A DNA stretch of 64,000 nt from positions 62,001 to 126,000 of the forward strand of contig NZ_JAGIXS010000002.1 of assembly GCF_030014915.1 (NCBI RefSeq), read 5' to 3'. The position numbers and the translations under genes are program-made. This DNA comes from Pelomonas sp. V22 (GTDB taxonomy: Bacteria; Pseudomonadota; Gammaproteobacteria; Burkholderiales; Burkholderiaceae_C). Below the pieces are notes generated by a model. It searched no databases. It was not told the origin of the DNA and saw only the letters and a program-made list of their open reading frames with translations. This document shows positions 37,665 to 45,815 of the stretch, one piece after another (positions within the stretch are counted from its first letter, which is position 1; each line of letters opens with the position of its first letter).

Positions 37665-38937
37665 TCGGGGCTCCCGTTGAAACTTGATTGGTAGACATTT
37701 CGCGCGGTGGAAGGTTTTCAGCCCTGCGGATCTCGTCCACGTGCATGAAGGGCTGCTCACCAGCACGGCCAAGGGCGGAGCGGTATGCGTCAAAACGGCT
37801 CTTGGTGTCGCCCTTCTCTAGGGCTGCCGTAATGTGCTCGACGAAGAAGCGTTGGCGGATCGGCCAGAGACGGTGATTGAACTCCTGGGCGATCTGCACC
37901 AGGTGAGTCATCAGCGTGTAGCGCACAAAGTTGCCGCCCTGCTCCGCCATGCCGGTACCCCAACTGGAGGTCTTCTCCGTGTGCCCAACGAGGTGCGGCG
38001 GCACGCCAAAGATCCGGCAGATCTCTTCCACCGAAAACAGGCGAGTACCGAGGATCTCTGCATCCTTTGGGTTGATAGAAAGCGATGCAGCCTTCAACCC
38101 ACCGGAAAGAATTAGCGGAGCACGCGAGTTCGAGGTTCTCGCCAGCAGCGAAGCCTTTAAGCCTTCAAGCTGCTCCTGCTTCAGGTTTTGATCGGTCTGC
38201 AGGGCGTAGTCAAACGTTGCGCCTTCAGAGAACAGCTTTCCTGAAAACTGCTGCGCAGCAAGCGCATTTCCGATTGCCTCGCGCGCCGCATATGTAATGG
38301 GGCTCGGACTCGTAAGACCGTCATATCCGAGGCTCGTAAGCTGCACAACATCGGCTGTATCCAAAACATAGGCCGGGCCGAATTCAGGTTGAACCCTGTA
38401 GTACTTCTCACCAGTGCTTGAATCCTTAAACGGCTGCACGCGGTTAGGGTGAAGCGGCTTCCAGCCTATGACTTTTGCGCTGCTATAGCCAGGGCGCAGC
38501 AACTGCGCGTAACCATCACCATAGAACAGCTTTGCGCTGACAAGATAGGTCCACGCATCGGCAGCCGAGAATTCCTCGCATGGGCGCTCGTTCAGCATCC
38601 AGTGATAGTCATGCTGGACTGGTTGGCGCTCACCACCATCAATCCGCTCAAAGAGCCCAAGTGGCAGCGTGCTGATTGCGCCAGCTATACGCGACACGCA
38701 GCCATACACAGCGGACACACGAAGCGCCGTGTCAGGAGTGACAACAGCACCACTGGATGCGGTAGCCATGGCTCCAAGCATCTTCGCCAGCTCATCCATC
38801 GTCAGATTGCCGGTCGAGTTGTTCTCACCAAACGCCAGCACCCCAGCTCGCGCAGCCGCTCCAGGTCGCTCTGCCAGGTAGCGGCCGAGCACGCGAGATT
38901 CGTGGCGGCGCGCGGTCAGATCAAGTACTTGTGACAT
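37654..38937 (-). CDS. Portal protein, HK97 family
   Basis: The 427-residue portal forms the DNA entry ring. Family segments are visible: TALRVSAVYGCVSRIAGAISTLPLGLFER, HDYHWMLNERPCEEFSAADAWTYLV, GDGYAQLLRPG, FGVPPHLVGHTEKTSSWGTGMAEQGGNFVRYTL and RENLPPREM-like PPREMSTNQVSTGAPN at the end. It lies two bases after terL. Confidence 0.95.
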   Translation of the reverse strand: MSQVLDLTARRHESRVLGRYLAERPGAAARAGVLAFGENNSTGNLTMDELAKMLGAMATASSGAVVTPDTALRVSAVYGCVSRIAGAISTLPLGLFERIDGGERQPVQHDYHWMLNERPCEEFSAADAWTYLVSAKLFYGDGYAQLLRPGYSSAKVIGWKPLHPNRVQPFKDSSTGEKYYRVQPEFGPAYVLDTADVVQLTSLGYDGLTSPSPITYAAREAIGNALAAQQFSGKLFSEGATFDYALQTDQNLKQEQLEGLKASLLARTSNSRAPLILSGGLKAASLSINPKDAEILGTRLFSVEEICRIFGVPPHLVGHTEKTSSWGTGMAEQGGNFVRYTLMTHLVQIAQEFNHRLWPIRQRFFVEHITAALEKGDTKSRFDAYRSALGRAGEQPFMHVDEIRRAENLPPREMSTNQVSTGAPNAA

Positions 38938-38939
38938 CG

Positions 38940-40460
38940 TTAGAAGCCAAGGTCAAAGATCTGCGGAACGCATGCCGCCTCTGCTTTTTCAGGAATGACG
39001 CCAACCGCCATCGCAAGTGCCACGGCTCCGTCAATCCGGCCGGTAGCCTTCGCCTTGTTCAGCTTCCGATTTCCGGCCGCATCACTCTCGACACGCGAGT
39101 TCGCCATGCACATGGTCAGCACAGGGTGCGCGCCGTGTGCGATTTGTTCGTTCATGAGCATGGTTTCCAGTGTTTCCAAGGCCGGGGACATGTCCTTGAA
39201 GCCTTGGCCGAACGGGTGGAGCGGAAACTCCACGCCGATTTCGTCGAATTCCTTCTTGAGCAGATCGAACCGCCACCGGTCGAACGCCATGCAAGCCACA
39301 TTGCAGTCAGCGAGCGCGTCAGCGATCTCGCGCGCCAGCATCTCGTAATCCATAGACGCACCAGGCAGCACGCGCATGAAGCCCTGCTGCACCCACGTGT
39401 CATAGGGAGCCCGGTCGCGCTTTGCTCGATCTCTCAGGCCCTTCTCGGGAGTCCAGAAGATCGGCCGCACGTGCCACCGATCACGCCAAGCCATCATGAC
39501 CATCGCCGTCAAGTCAGTCTTGGCGGAGAGGTCGAGTCCAACAAACACCGGCTCTTCGTAGAACACAGCGTCGTCAGCCTCTTGGCTGTTGAGCAACCAG
39601 ACGCCCCGCGAGATGAACGGATTGACCATCTCCACTCGCTGATTCAGGACCAGATTGCGGAACGTCGGCTCAAAGCTCGGCATCCGCGACGCCCGGTCGG
39701 CCTGTTCTTCCACGTCCTTCAGGCTGCGGAACTTTCCAAGCGCAGGATTTGCGGCAGCCCAGGCCTTTCGGTCTGTCAGTTCGCAGTCCTTGGGCGCCGT
39801 GTACAGATGGCAGACGATTCGCGGATCGCCACTTGCCATCGCGTCATCAAGCCATATGCTGAACAGGTCGGCATCGTTCGGGGCCTGGGTCGAGATCCCC
39901 AGGAACATCGCGCTGTCATAGGCACCCTGCGCCGTGACGATGGCGTCAACGAAGTCCGACTGCGAGCCACGTATCTGACCAACCTCATCAAGGATGGCCA
40001 GGACCGGCGACTTTCCGTGCGCCGTCTTGCCGTCCGCGCTGACAGCCTGGTATTCAACATTCCGGGCCAACCCGATCAGCTTCTTACTGCTGGGGACGAT
40101 CCGCACCACTCGCGACAGCTCGGCCGACAGCTGTACCATCTTGCTGGCGTAGTTGTAGACCTCCGCCGCCTGCTCTCGGCTCATTGCGCCAGAGATGATC
40201 CGGCTATTGAGAACCGCCTCAGGTCCGGCGATGTGCGCCAGTAGCAAACAGGCGATGGTCGCCGTCTTCGCGTTCTTCCGAGCAATCGACAGATAGGCCC
40301 GCCTTGTGCCGGCCGGGTTGTCATAAACAGCAAGGATGAACTTGCGCTGGAATGGCTCCAGCTTGATCGGCTTCCCGATCAGGTCGCCTTCGCTGACGAT
40401 GCAATAGCGCTCAATGAAGGCGCAGACCCGCTGGCCTCGCGTTAGCTTCTTCTTCCTCAC
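38940..40460 (-). CDS. Terminase large subunit
   Basis: This is the DNA-packaging motor ATPase and nuclease, 506 residues. The Walker A-like motif SIARKNAKT lies at residues 59-67 and the Walker B motif LAILDEVGQ has Asp158/Glu159. The coupling motif follows as GISTQAPND. The C-terminal nuclease domain holds GLDLSAKTDLTAMVMM and MAFDRWRFD acidic sites. The N-terminal reading KLTRGQRVCAFIERYC is typical of Terminase_1 members. It overlaps terS by 4 bases. Confidence 0.95.
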   Translation of the reverse strand: MRKKKLTRGQRVCAFIERYCIVSEGDLIGKPIKLEPFQRKFILAVYDNPAGTRRAYLSIARKNAKTATIACLLLAHIAGPEAVLNSRIISGAMSREQAAEVYNYASKMVQLSAELSRVVRIVPSSKKLIGLARNVEYQAVSADGKTAHGKSPVLAILDEVGQIRGSQSDFVDAIVTAQGAYDSAMFLGISTQAPNDADLFSIWLDDAMASGDPRIVCHLYTAPKDCELTDRKAWAAANPALGKFRSLKDVEEQADRASRMPSFEPTFRNLVLNQRVEMVNPFISRGVWLLNSQEADDAVFYEEPVFVGLDLSAKTDLTAMVMMAWRDRWHVRPIFWTPEKGLRDRAKRDRAPYDTWVQQGFMRVLPGASMDYEMLAREIADALADCNVACMAFDRWRFDLLKKEFDEIGVEFPLHPFGQGFKDMSPALETLETMLMNEQIAHGAHPVLTMCMANSRVESDAAGNRKLNKAKATGRIDGAVALAMAVGVIPEKAEAACVPQIFDLGF

Positions 40461-40921
40461 GACGCCAGCAACTCATCGTCGCTCAATGCTTCCCGCGCGG
40501 CCTCGGCCTGGCGCTGCAGCTTCCGACCCTTGTCAAGGTCGCGCCGATCACCACCGGAAGCGGTACCGGCAATTCGCAGGCTCCGCATCAGCGCCATTTC
40601 GCGCCGCGCCAGCTGCTCAAGCACCGCATGCCTCGGATTCATGACCGGGGCGCCGCGCTGGTTCTCGATCACGCTGCCCTCGGAGTCAAGAAGCTCCTGC
40701 TCGCGCTCAATGTCACGCTGACACCGGGCGAGCTGGGCGGCGACAACCAGGTCAGCCTCAATCCATTCCTCGCGCGCACGTGCGCGCACAACGCCGACCC
40801 AGAATGGCCGGTCTTCGTCGCGCAACCGGACGTGCGCCGGCACCTCAGGCAGCGGAAGTGCCGCGTTCACCATGGCCCGGATCGCCGCATCCGCTGAATC
40901 GGCTCTCTTTTTCCTGGGCAT
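40457..40921 (-). CDS. Terminase small subunit
   Basis: The 154-residue product starts MPRKKRADSADAAIRAMVNAAL. It contains RPFWVGVVRARAREEWIEADLVVAAQLARCQRDIEREQELL, a helical DNA-binding layout used by P27-like small terminases, followed by MNPRHAVLEQLARREMALMRSLRI. It recognises phage DNA for packaging. It directly precedes terL. Confidence 0.88.
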   Translation of the reverse strand: MPRKKRADSADAAIRAMVNAALPLPEVPAHVRLRDEDRPFWVGVVRARAREEWIEADLVVAAQLARCQRDIEREQELLDSEGSVIENQRGAPVMNPRHAVLEQLARREMALMRSLRIAGTASGGDRRDLDKGRKLQRQAEAAREALSDDELLAS

Positions 40922-41011
40922 ATTTGGGGTTAGCGATGAAAAAACGGAGACCAGTCGGTGCCAGAGAGAAACGCCCTAGAGATTTGCACGCCCCCACCGC
41001 CTGTAGACGCC

Positions 41012-41194
41012 TCAGGCACGCGTCAGGCGCCACCAGGAGGCCGCATCGCGATCCGAAGGACTTCGAGCGGCCCGACAGGTTCGACGCCTCCTGCGCGGTT
41101 CTGCGCCATCGACCATCAGCGCACCGCCGATGTGCACTCGGCCAGTGGGCTCGCCGTCGAACGACGCAATGGAAACACTATGGACGACGCCCAT
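41012..41194 (-). CDS. Doubtful small gene between HNH and terS
   Basis: An open frame in the 287-base gap between the HNH gene and terS could encode about 60 residues starting MGVVHSVSIASFDGEPTGRV, ending in an Arg-rich tail. No good ribosome site and no recognisable domain are seen. The gap may instead hold packaging-site sequence. Listed so that the stretch is not left blank. Confidence 0.25.
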   Translation of the reverse strand: MGVVHSVSIASFDGEPTGRVHIGGALMVDGAEPRRRRRTCRAARSPSDRDAASWWRLTRA

Positions 41195-41208
41195 ACGGCC
41201 GTTGCTGA

Positions 41209-41589
41209 TCAAGTAGGCCAGCCATCGAGGCCAGTCGTCACAGGCAATGCCTCGTCCCACACAAGGCCGCGCGCCTCTGCGGATGTCTTTGCCTGGTGGC
41301 AGGATCCAGGGCCATCGCAGATGGTCTGCAGGTTGCCCATGTCATCGTCGCCGCCACGCGCCTTTGGCACGATGTGGTCGACGGTTCGGCAGTTCGGCGT
41401 TACGTGGCCTCGCCGCATACATGGCTGGCAGAGGCCGCAATCTCGCTTCAACACCTGAAGGCGTACACGCTTCCAGGCTGATCCATAGCCACGCTCAGTG
41501 GCGGTCCCTCGTCTGGCGTCGCCCCAGCCTCCACCCTTCGGTGCGTCCAGTGGCTGGATGCGAGGGGGGAGTTTGGAGAGCTTGGCCAT
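41209..41589 (-). CDS. HNH endonuclease of the packaging module
   Basis: The 126-residue product has paired Cys motifs (CGLCQPC and CDGPGSCH) around the HNH core RTVDHIVPKARGGDDDMGNLQTIC. HNH proteins beside terminase are required for cos cleavage in HK97-type phages (gp74). The start MAKLSKLPPRIQPLD at 41589 was preferred over a longer upstream reading for family length. Confidence 0.88.
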   Translation of the reverse strand: MAKLSKLPPRIQPLDAPKGGGWGDARRGTATERGYGSAWKRVRLQVLKRDCGLCQPCMRRGHVTPNCRTVDHIVPKARGGDDDMGNLQTICDGPGSCHQAKTSAEARGLVWDEALPVTTGLDGWPT

Positions 41590-41731
41590 GTGGTGGCCCA
41601 CATCAGACCGCCCGAAGGCTGCGGGCTGCTGTTCTCGGCTTGCCAGCCTCTTGCACGACTGCCGAAGGCGCGGGAGGTATTGCGCCACTTTCCCCTGGCG
41701 GCACCGGCAATGCTGGCTGACCGGGTGGATG

Positions 41732-41771
41732 GGGTAGGTTCTGGGTAGGTTCTGGGTAGGTTCTGGGTAGG
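41732..41771. repeat. Tandem 11-bp repeat GGGTAGGTTCT, 3.6 copies
   Basis: GGGTAGGTTCT repeats at 41732, 41743 and 41754, with a partial copy at 41765. It lies in the 206-base non-coding gap just upstream of HNH-terS-terL, where the cos/pac recognition region of related phages is expected. A small-terminase binding role is inferred. Confidence 0.55.
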
Positions 41772-41795
41772 GTGGCGGGTGGGCGGTTCAGCCCC

Positions 41796-42032
41796 TTAGC
41801 CGGCCGGTAACACGGACCGAGTCGGACCTGACGTATTGGTTAGCGGCCTCCACTCTCCGCGCATGTGAAGGGTTGAGAACCCTTCGGCATCCATCATGCG
41901 GCGCAGCTTTCTGCGCTGCGCTGAGTTTCCGGAGAGCTTCACATCGACGATGCGATTGGAAGATGGGATGGGGGAAACTTGCAGGCGAGGAACGAAGATG
42001 CTGAGCTTCGCTCCGGCTTGGATGATGGCCAT
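41796..42032 (-). CDS. Small hypothetical phage protein
   Basis: The 78-residue product begins MAIIQAGAKLSIFVPRLQ and contains IVDVKLSGNSAQRRKLRRMMDAEGF, a basic helical middle that could bind nucleic acid. It has its own upstream terminator-plus-leader element. No family recognised. Confidence 0.55.
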   Translation of the reverse strand: MAIIQAGAKLSIFVPRLQVSPIPSSNRIVDVKLSGNSAQRRKLRRMMDAEGFSTLHMRGEWRPLTNTSGPTRSVLPAG

Positions 42033-42045
42033 AGTGATCCAGAAA

Positions 42046-42078
42046 CGAAAAAGCCCGCCGAGCTTTCGATGGGCGGAC
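42046..42078 (-). terminator. Intrinsic terminator ahead of the 78-residue gene
   Basis: On the minus strand AAGTCCGCC pairs with GGCGGGCTT (one G-T pair) around a loop, followed by TTTTTCGTTTCTGGATCACT and the ATG at 42032. This is the same hairpin/T-run/TTTCTG leader pattern as before the capsid and tail tube genes. It marks the boundary between the nin-like and packaging modules. Confidence 0.75.
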
Positions 42079-42151
42079 TTGTTCAGAGTTGCGGGATTCT
42101 GGAGCCGAAATCGCGAGCCGTCAAGCGCGCGTAAGGTTTGTGTGTTTCAGA

Positions 42152-42487
42152 CTACAACTCCACCTCTTCCCCGAACTTGGATGCGACGTAGGCGCGCATG
42201 GCGGCGATCAGGGGCGTGCGGCCGGTCTGGTAGTAGAAGGTGGCCGTCTTCGACATGATTGCGGCATCCCAATAGTCGACGGCGTGCTCGATCTTGATCA
42301 TCTCCCGCTCGATGATCGGGCCGCCATGCTCCCAAAGCCGGCTCGGGAAGAAATCGTCCGCGTAGCGCGTGTCGATGGTGTCGGCGACGATATACCGGTC
42401 GCGGCCAGGGTGAACCGGCAACCCCTCAGCCTTCGCAACCGCCGCATCCAGCAGCGCGCCTTCGAGTTCACTGACTTTGTGTTTCAT
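42152..42487 (-). CDS. NinX-like phage protein (DUF2591)
   Basis: The 111-residue product starts MKHKVSELEGALLDAAVAKAEG and contains SRLWEHGGPIIEREMIKIEH and GRTPLIAAMRAYVASKFGEEVEL. This is the familiar layout of NinX/DUF2591 proteins of lambdoid phages, whose role is unknown. GGAGG stands just ahead of the ATG at 42487. Confidence 0.82.
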   Translation of the reverse strand: MKHKVSELEGALLDAAVAKAEGLPVHPGRDRYIVADTIDTRYADDFFPSRLWEHGGPIIEREMIKIEHAVDYWDAAIMSKTATFYYQTGRTPLIAAMRAYVASKFGEEVEL

Positions 42488-42693
42488 CGAACCTCCAGAA
42501 ACCGTCCGAATCTGATCAGCATATCCGTCCTCCAGGTCTGATACGCGACATCCGGCGTGACGCCCCATCTCCTAATGAAAACACGCTTGGACCATGGGAG
42601 CATTGGATCGGGACCGTGACCAGAGCAACTCCAAAGGTTGCCATTCGATTTGACAATGCGAGGCTTCTCGCAACTGGCGATGAAGTTGCTCAC
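42484..42693 (-). CDS. Small hypothetical phage protein
   Basis: The 69-residue product reads MSNFIASCEKPRIVKSNGNL and then contains WSCSGHG and GVTPDVAYQTWRTDML. The 'W-C-G ... G-TP-AY-W' pattern is common in short phage proteins of unknown function. It overlaps its neighbours by 4 bases on both sides, supporting a real gene in the operon. Confidence 0.65.
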   Translation of the reverse strand: MSNFIASCEKPRIVKSNGNLWSCSGHGPDPMLPWSKRVFIRRWGVTPDVAYQTWRTDMLIRFGRFLEVR

Positions 42694-43265
42694 ATCGCCT
42701 CCACCAATCCAGTCCGCAAGAACAACTCCCCAAGCCTCTCATGCGCCCGCCGCTCCAGGCTCTCGCTGGCCTTGCGCAGGACTGCGATGGCTCCATTGAT
42801 GGCCTTGAGGTCGCAGCTGTACTCCCGGGCTACGTCCTTGAGGGTATAGCGGTCGGCGATGCGGGTGGGCTTGTGGTAGTTCCACCAGGCCACCGCCAGC
42901 ATGGCGGAATCGTTGTGCAGGGTGGTCATGGCCTGGACGTAGGAAGCCACACCACGGACGCCGGCCGCCTTGGTCATGCGGTGGCCGTAGCGGGCGCGAA
43001 CCGCGTCGTGCTCGATGCTGGTCAGGTGGTTCAGGGCTGCGCCGCGAACCATGGCGCACTGGCCGCGAAGCTCAAGCGGGCTCAGGCCTTCGAAGTTGAC
43101 GCTGCTGCTGACCCGGGCCTCCAGCTTGCCGAGCTGCTGGCGGATGGACTCGATCAGCATCTGGGTGCTGCCCTTCTGGGTGGCTGGCAGGGCCTCCAGC
43201 AGATAGCTGAAGTGAAGCGCCTGGCCGACGCTCTGGAAGATCGGGGCGGTGGTCGTCTCGGTCAT
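42690..43265 (-). CDS. Conserved phage protein, possible late-gene regulator
   Basis: The 191-residue product starts MTETTTAPIFQSVGQALHFSYLLEALPATQKGST. It contains LSPLELRGQCAMVRGAALNHL and, late, YTLKDVAREYSCDLKAINGAIAVLRKASESLE, which looks like a helix-turn-helix. Its position downstream of the nin-like genes and before the terminators and packaging genes is where lambdoid phages place an antiterminator Q. That role is a contextual inference. Confidence 0.6.
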   Translation of the reverse strand: MTETTTAPIFQSVGQALHFSYLLEALPATQKGSTQMLIESIRQQLGKLEARVSSSVNFEGLSPLELRGQCAMVRGAALNHLTSIEHDAVRARYGHRMTKAAGVRGVASYVQAMTTLHNDSAMLAVAWWNYHKPTRIADRYTLKDVAREYSCDLKAINGAIAVLRKASESLERRAHERLGELFLRTGLVEAM

Positions 43266-43495
43266 TTGCTTCCCTTCTGTCGGATGGCGTCGGATTGGTA
43301 TGCGTCAAGAACCTGCTGGTGGGTCAGGTTCAGGGATTCGATGAGGCGGCGGTAGGCCGAGGTCTGGCGCTTGGCTTCTCGCGACTCGAAGAACTGCGGC
43401 CCACGGCTGGCGGCTCTGGCCTGGCAGCCCTTGCAGCCGGAGCGGAAGCCGTGCCACATCTCGGCCTGGCTGCGGGTGCAGTCGGGGCAGGTCAT
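43262..43495 (-). CDS. Small protein with Cys pairs
   Basis: The 77-residue product has C-P-D-C at the start and C-K-G-C about 20 residues later (MTCPDCTRSQ, SGCKGCQARA), suggesting one zinc-binding unit, then a helical basic part with SLNLTHQQVLDAYQSDA. It overlaps both neighbours by 4 bases. Function unknown. Confidence 0.65.
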   Translation of the reverse strand: MTCPDCTRSQAEMWHGFRSGCKGCQARAASRGPQFFESREAKRQTSAYRRLIESLNLTHQQVLDAYQSDAIRQKGSK

Positions 43496-43752
43496 CGTTT
43501 CTTCTGCGGCCTGCGGTCGATGCGCTGAACGTGCACATTCATCAGAGACAGGCGAATGTCAGCGAGTCTTGTCCGCCTGTACTCGACGGTCCCATCCATA
43601 TCGAGCGAGACCGGCTCAAGGTATTGCGGCGTCACTTCAATGCACACAAGGCCCTTGATTTCCTCGCCGCCAGCAGTGAACAGTCGGTGAGGCTGCTTGC
43701 GTCCGTTCTTGAGCAGGCGCTGCGACTCGGATGGCAGGAATAGGAGTTTCAT
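43492..43752 (-). CDS. Small basic hypothetical protein
   Basis: The 86-residue product begins MKLLFLPSESQRLLKNGRKQPH and ends in a basic stretch (VQRIDRRPQKKR). The hydrophobic N-terminus is too short for a membrane anchor. Overlapping start and stop codons place it in the nin-like operon. No family recognised. Confidence 0.6.
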   Translation of the reverse strand: MKLLFLPSESQRLLKNGRKQPHRLFTAGGEEIKGLVCIEVTPQYLEPVSLDMDGTVEYRRTRLADIRLSLMNVHVQRIDRRPQKKR

Positions 43753-43991
43753 GCTGGCACCGCCTCAGGCTTGCCTGCCCATGTGAGGGTTTCGTCTTCG
43801 CCGTCGTTGTCGCGGATGGGGAGCAGGGTCGAGTCGGGCCACATCCATGAATCGTCATCGCTATCCCAAATTGGCTCCCCATATTGCTTGGATACCAACG
43901 GGTTGATCCGGCTGACTCTCACAACCTTGCCAACGTTCTTGGCTGGATAGCCACGCACCACCACCGCCAAATCACCAGGCTTGCAGTTCAT
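43749..43991 (-). CDS. Small KOW-like hypothetical protein
   Basis: The 80-residue product starts MNCKPGDLAVVVRGYPAKNVGKVVRV, a beta-barrel opening that resembles KOW/SH3-like folds. It continues with WDSDDDSWMWPDSTLLPI. AAGGAGAG lies six bases upstream of the ATG at 43991; the longer reading is rejected. Proteins of this shape are common in phage replication/nin regions, role unknown. Confidence 0.65.
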   Translation of the reverse strand: MNCKPGDLAVVVRGYPAKNVGKVVRVSRINPLVSKQYGEPIWDSDDDSWMWPDSTLLPIRDNDGEDETLTWAGKPEAVPA

Positions 43992-44608
43992 GCCCTCTCC
44001 TTCCTCAGTTGCCGAGCCCTGGCCCGGCTTGTGTCTCGGATTTCGCGCAGCTCGTCGCGCTGCCACTTGTGGACGCGGTTGTCGGCATAGAGCGCATCAG
44101 CCACTTCCTGGCCGAGCAGGCGCGCTGCCGCCTCGCGCATGACGTGATCCTTGGTGGCCCCTGGCGCGTTGCAGTGCTTGCATTGGCCGTGGACGTTCCG
44201 CTCATCAAAGCGGAGGTGATCCGCCTGGCTGCGCGAGCGGATATGGCCGGCATCGAAGCCGCCGCCCAGGCCGCCCAGCTGCAGGGGCACGCCGCAAACG
44301 AAACAGCCTTTACCGACGTCACGGAGCCTCACGTATTCATTGAAGGCCTCTTGCGCTTCCTTCTTGAGTACCTGCACGCCTTTTGCCGCCTCCTTCGCCG
44401 CCCGGGTCGCCTTGCGCTCCTCGCGCTGCGCCTTCAGTGCAGCCGCTGCTGTCTTCTGTCGGCCGACATGGGCGCCACAGACCGGGCCGCAGACCTTCTG
44501 CATGGGTCGCGCGGGGAAGAAGTCCTCACGGCACCAGGCGCACACCTTCGGCTTGATCGTGGCGCGCGGGCTCATGGCGGTGCGCAGGAGGGGCTTGGAG
44601 CGCTTCAT
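43988..44608 (-). CDS. ninG: Recombination protein NinG (lambda Rap-like)
   Basis: The 206-residue product shows the NinG layout. An N-terminal zinc cluster (CAWCREDF, KVCGPVCGAH) is followed by a Lys/Ala-rich helix (KATRAAKEAAKG), then a second Cys/His cluster (GKGCFVCG, GHIRSRSQADHLRFDERNVHGQCKHCN). Lambda NinG/Rap is a structure-specific endonuclease in RecBCD-type phage recombination. The start at 44608 overlaps the ninB stop by 4 bases. Confidence 0.88.
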   Translation of the reverse strand: MKRSKPLLRTAMSPRATIKPKVCAWCREDFFPARPMQKVCGPVCGAHVGRQKTAAAALKAQREERKATRAAKEAAKGVQVLKKEAQEAFNEYVRLRDVGKGCFVCGVPLQLGGLGGGFDAGHIRSRSQADHLRFDERNVHGQCKHCNAPGATKDHVMREAAARLLGQEVADALYADNRVHKWQRDELREIRDTSRARARQLRKERA

Positions 44609-45054
44609 CCGCCGTACTCCTGCCATTCGAGCATCGAGAACCGCACGCCGAGATCCGTCGCGGCGAAGGCCATGACCTGCTCCAGGTAGGCAGCGAAGGC
44701 CTTGACCTTGAGGTCAGAGGTTGAGCGAAGGCGGCGGATCACCGTCTTGCGCTTGCGGCCGGCGACGGTCTGCTTCTTGATCTCGTAGCCAAGGTGCTGA
44801 CGCTTGAACAGCTCATGCCAAGCCTCGGCCGTGTACCGCTGGCCAGCTACACGGGCCTGCTCGCTGATCTCCTTGAGGACAACGCCCCAGTAGTAGCGGT
44901 TTGCCTGGGCTGTGCGGTCGAACTCGAACTCCTGGCAGGTCAGCTTCACGGGCTTGCCGGCGAGGATCAACTGCTGGGCGCGCTGGTAACAGGCGCTGGC
45001 GGCCTCGTGGGCGGCCTTGCGGTCGGAGACGACGCGCTCAAGGACTTCGGTCAC
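44605..45054 (-). CDS. ninB: Recombination mediator NinB (lambda Orf family)
   Basis: The 149-residue product contains the family segments QANRYYWGVVLKEISEQARVAGQRYTAEAWHELFKRQHLG and STSDLKVKAFAAYLEQVMAFAATDLGVRF. Lambda Orf (NinB) binds single-stranded DNA and SSB and assists recombination in place of RecFOR. It lies next to ninG, as usual. Confidence 0.88.
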   Translation of the reverse strand: MTEVLERVVSDRKAAHEAASACYQRAQQLILAGKPVKLTCQEFEFDRTAQANRYYWGVVLKEISEQARVAGQRYTAEAWHELFKRQHLGYEIKKQTVAGRKRKTVIRRLRSTSDLKVKAFAAYLEQVMAFAATDLGVRFSMLEWQEYGG

Positions 45055-45815
45055 GCCGCCGCCTTTGCCGCGCAGCTGCTGGGCTCGAAGGCGTACTGTC
45101 CAGGCTTCAGGGCGCCGAATCCGCCAGTGATCTCGCCGACGACTTCGAAGCGGCCTGGCTGGGTCTTGATGATCTGCGGCTTGACGTGGGCAGGGATCAC
45201 GACAGGCCGGTCATCTCGGCGGGCTCGCTTCTCGGCGGCCTCGCGCACTTCCTGGTCACGAATGCGATAGAGCATCTGGGCCACGGCGATCTGCTTGCGG
45301 CCTGGCATGCGGGCCACTTGCTTCTTCGCCGCCTTGATGCGCTTGCGCTCGCGGTCCTTCGCCTTGCGGGCCTCGGCGGCCTCGGCCGACTTGGACGCGA
45401 TGCGTGCTGCGTCACGCTCGGCCTTGCGCTGGATTCGCTCCTGCTCGCGCTTCTCGGCCATCTGCTTGCGCAGCGCCTTGTTGGCGGCGATGCGGGCGGC
45501 GATGGCGGGGTCCACCTGGCGCTGGCGCTCCTGGCGGCGCTGCTCCTTCAGCCGAGCCGCGCGGATCTCCAGATAGCTGGACACCCAAGCATCCCGACTC
45601 GCTTCGGTCGGGAAGTAGCGGACCTCGGCCTCGTCGGTGCCCAGCTTGCCGCGAGCGCTCCAGACCATCCCGGCCTTCGCCATCTGGCGCAGCAGCGCGC
45701 CGCAGTTCTCGCGGCACATGCCGGAGACGGGAACCAGGTCATTCAGCAGCACGCCATCAGGCGTCAGGGCTGCACAGATGCGGGCACGGCGGTCCGCGCG
45801 GTCGGCGATGTACAT
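45051..45815 (-). CDS. Winged-helix plus charged coiled-coil phage protein
   Basis: The 254-residue product starts MYIADRADRRARICAALTPD. The N-terminal 80 residues look like a winged-helix unit (LTPDGVLLNDLVPVSGMCRENCGALLRQMAKAGMVWSARG). A highly charged Arg/Lys/Glu/Ala coiled coil spans about residues 95-185, and a short C-terminal tail contains PAHVKPQIIKTQPGRFEVVGEI. It could bind DNA and act in replication or regulation; no family recognised. The start overlaps the small Cys-rich gene. Confidence 0.65.
   Translation of the reverse strand: MYIADRADRRARICAALTPDGVLLNDLVPVSGMCRENCGALLRQMAKAGMVWSARGKLGTDEAEVRYFPTEASRDAWVSSYLEIRAARLKEQRRQERQRQVDPAIAARIAANKALRKQMAEKREQERIQRKAERDAARIASKSAEAAEARKAKDRERKRIKAAKKQVARMPGRKQIAVAQMLYRIRDQEVREAAEKRARRDDRPVVIPAHVKPQIIKTQPGRFEVVGEITGGFGALKPGQYAFEPSSCAAKAAA

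Noticed and set aside
40845-41033. Short minus-strand frame overlapping terS start
   Set aside because: No ribosome site, mostly overlaps the small terminase gene in another frame, and has an atypical composition.
41732-41771. Tandem repeats as a CRISPR array
   Set aside because: Units are 11 bp with no spacers, and no cas genes are present.
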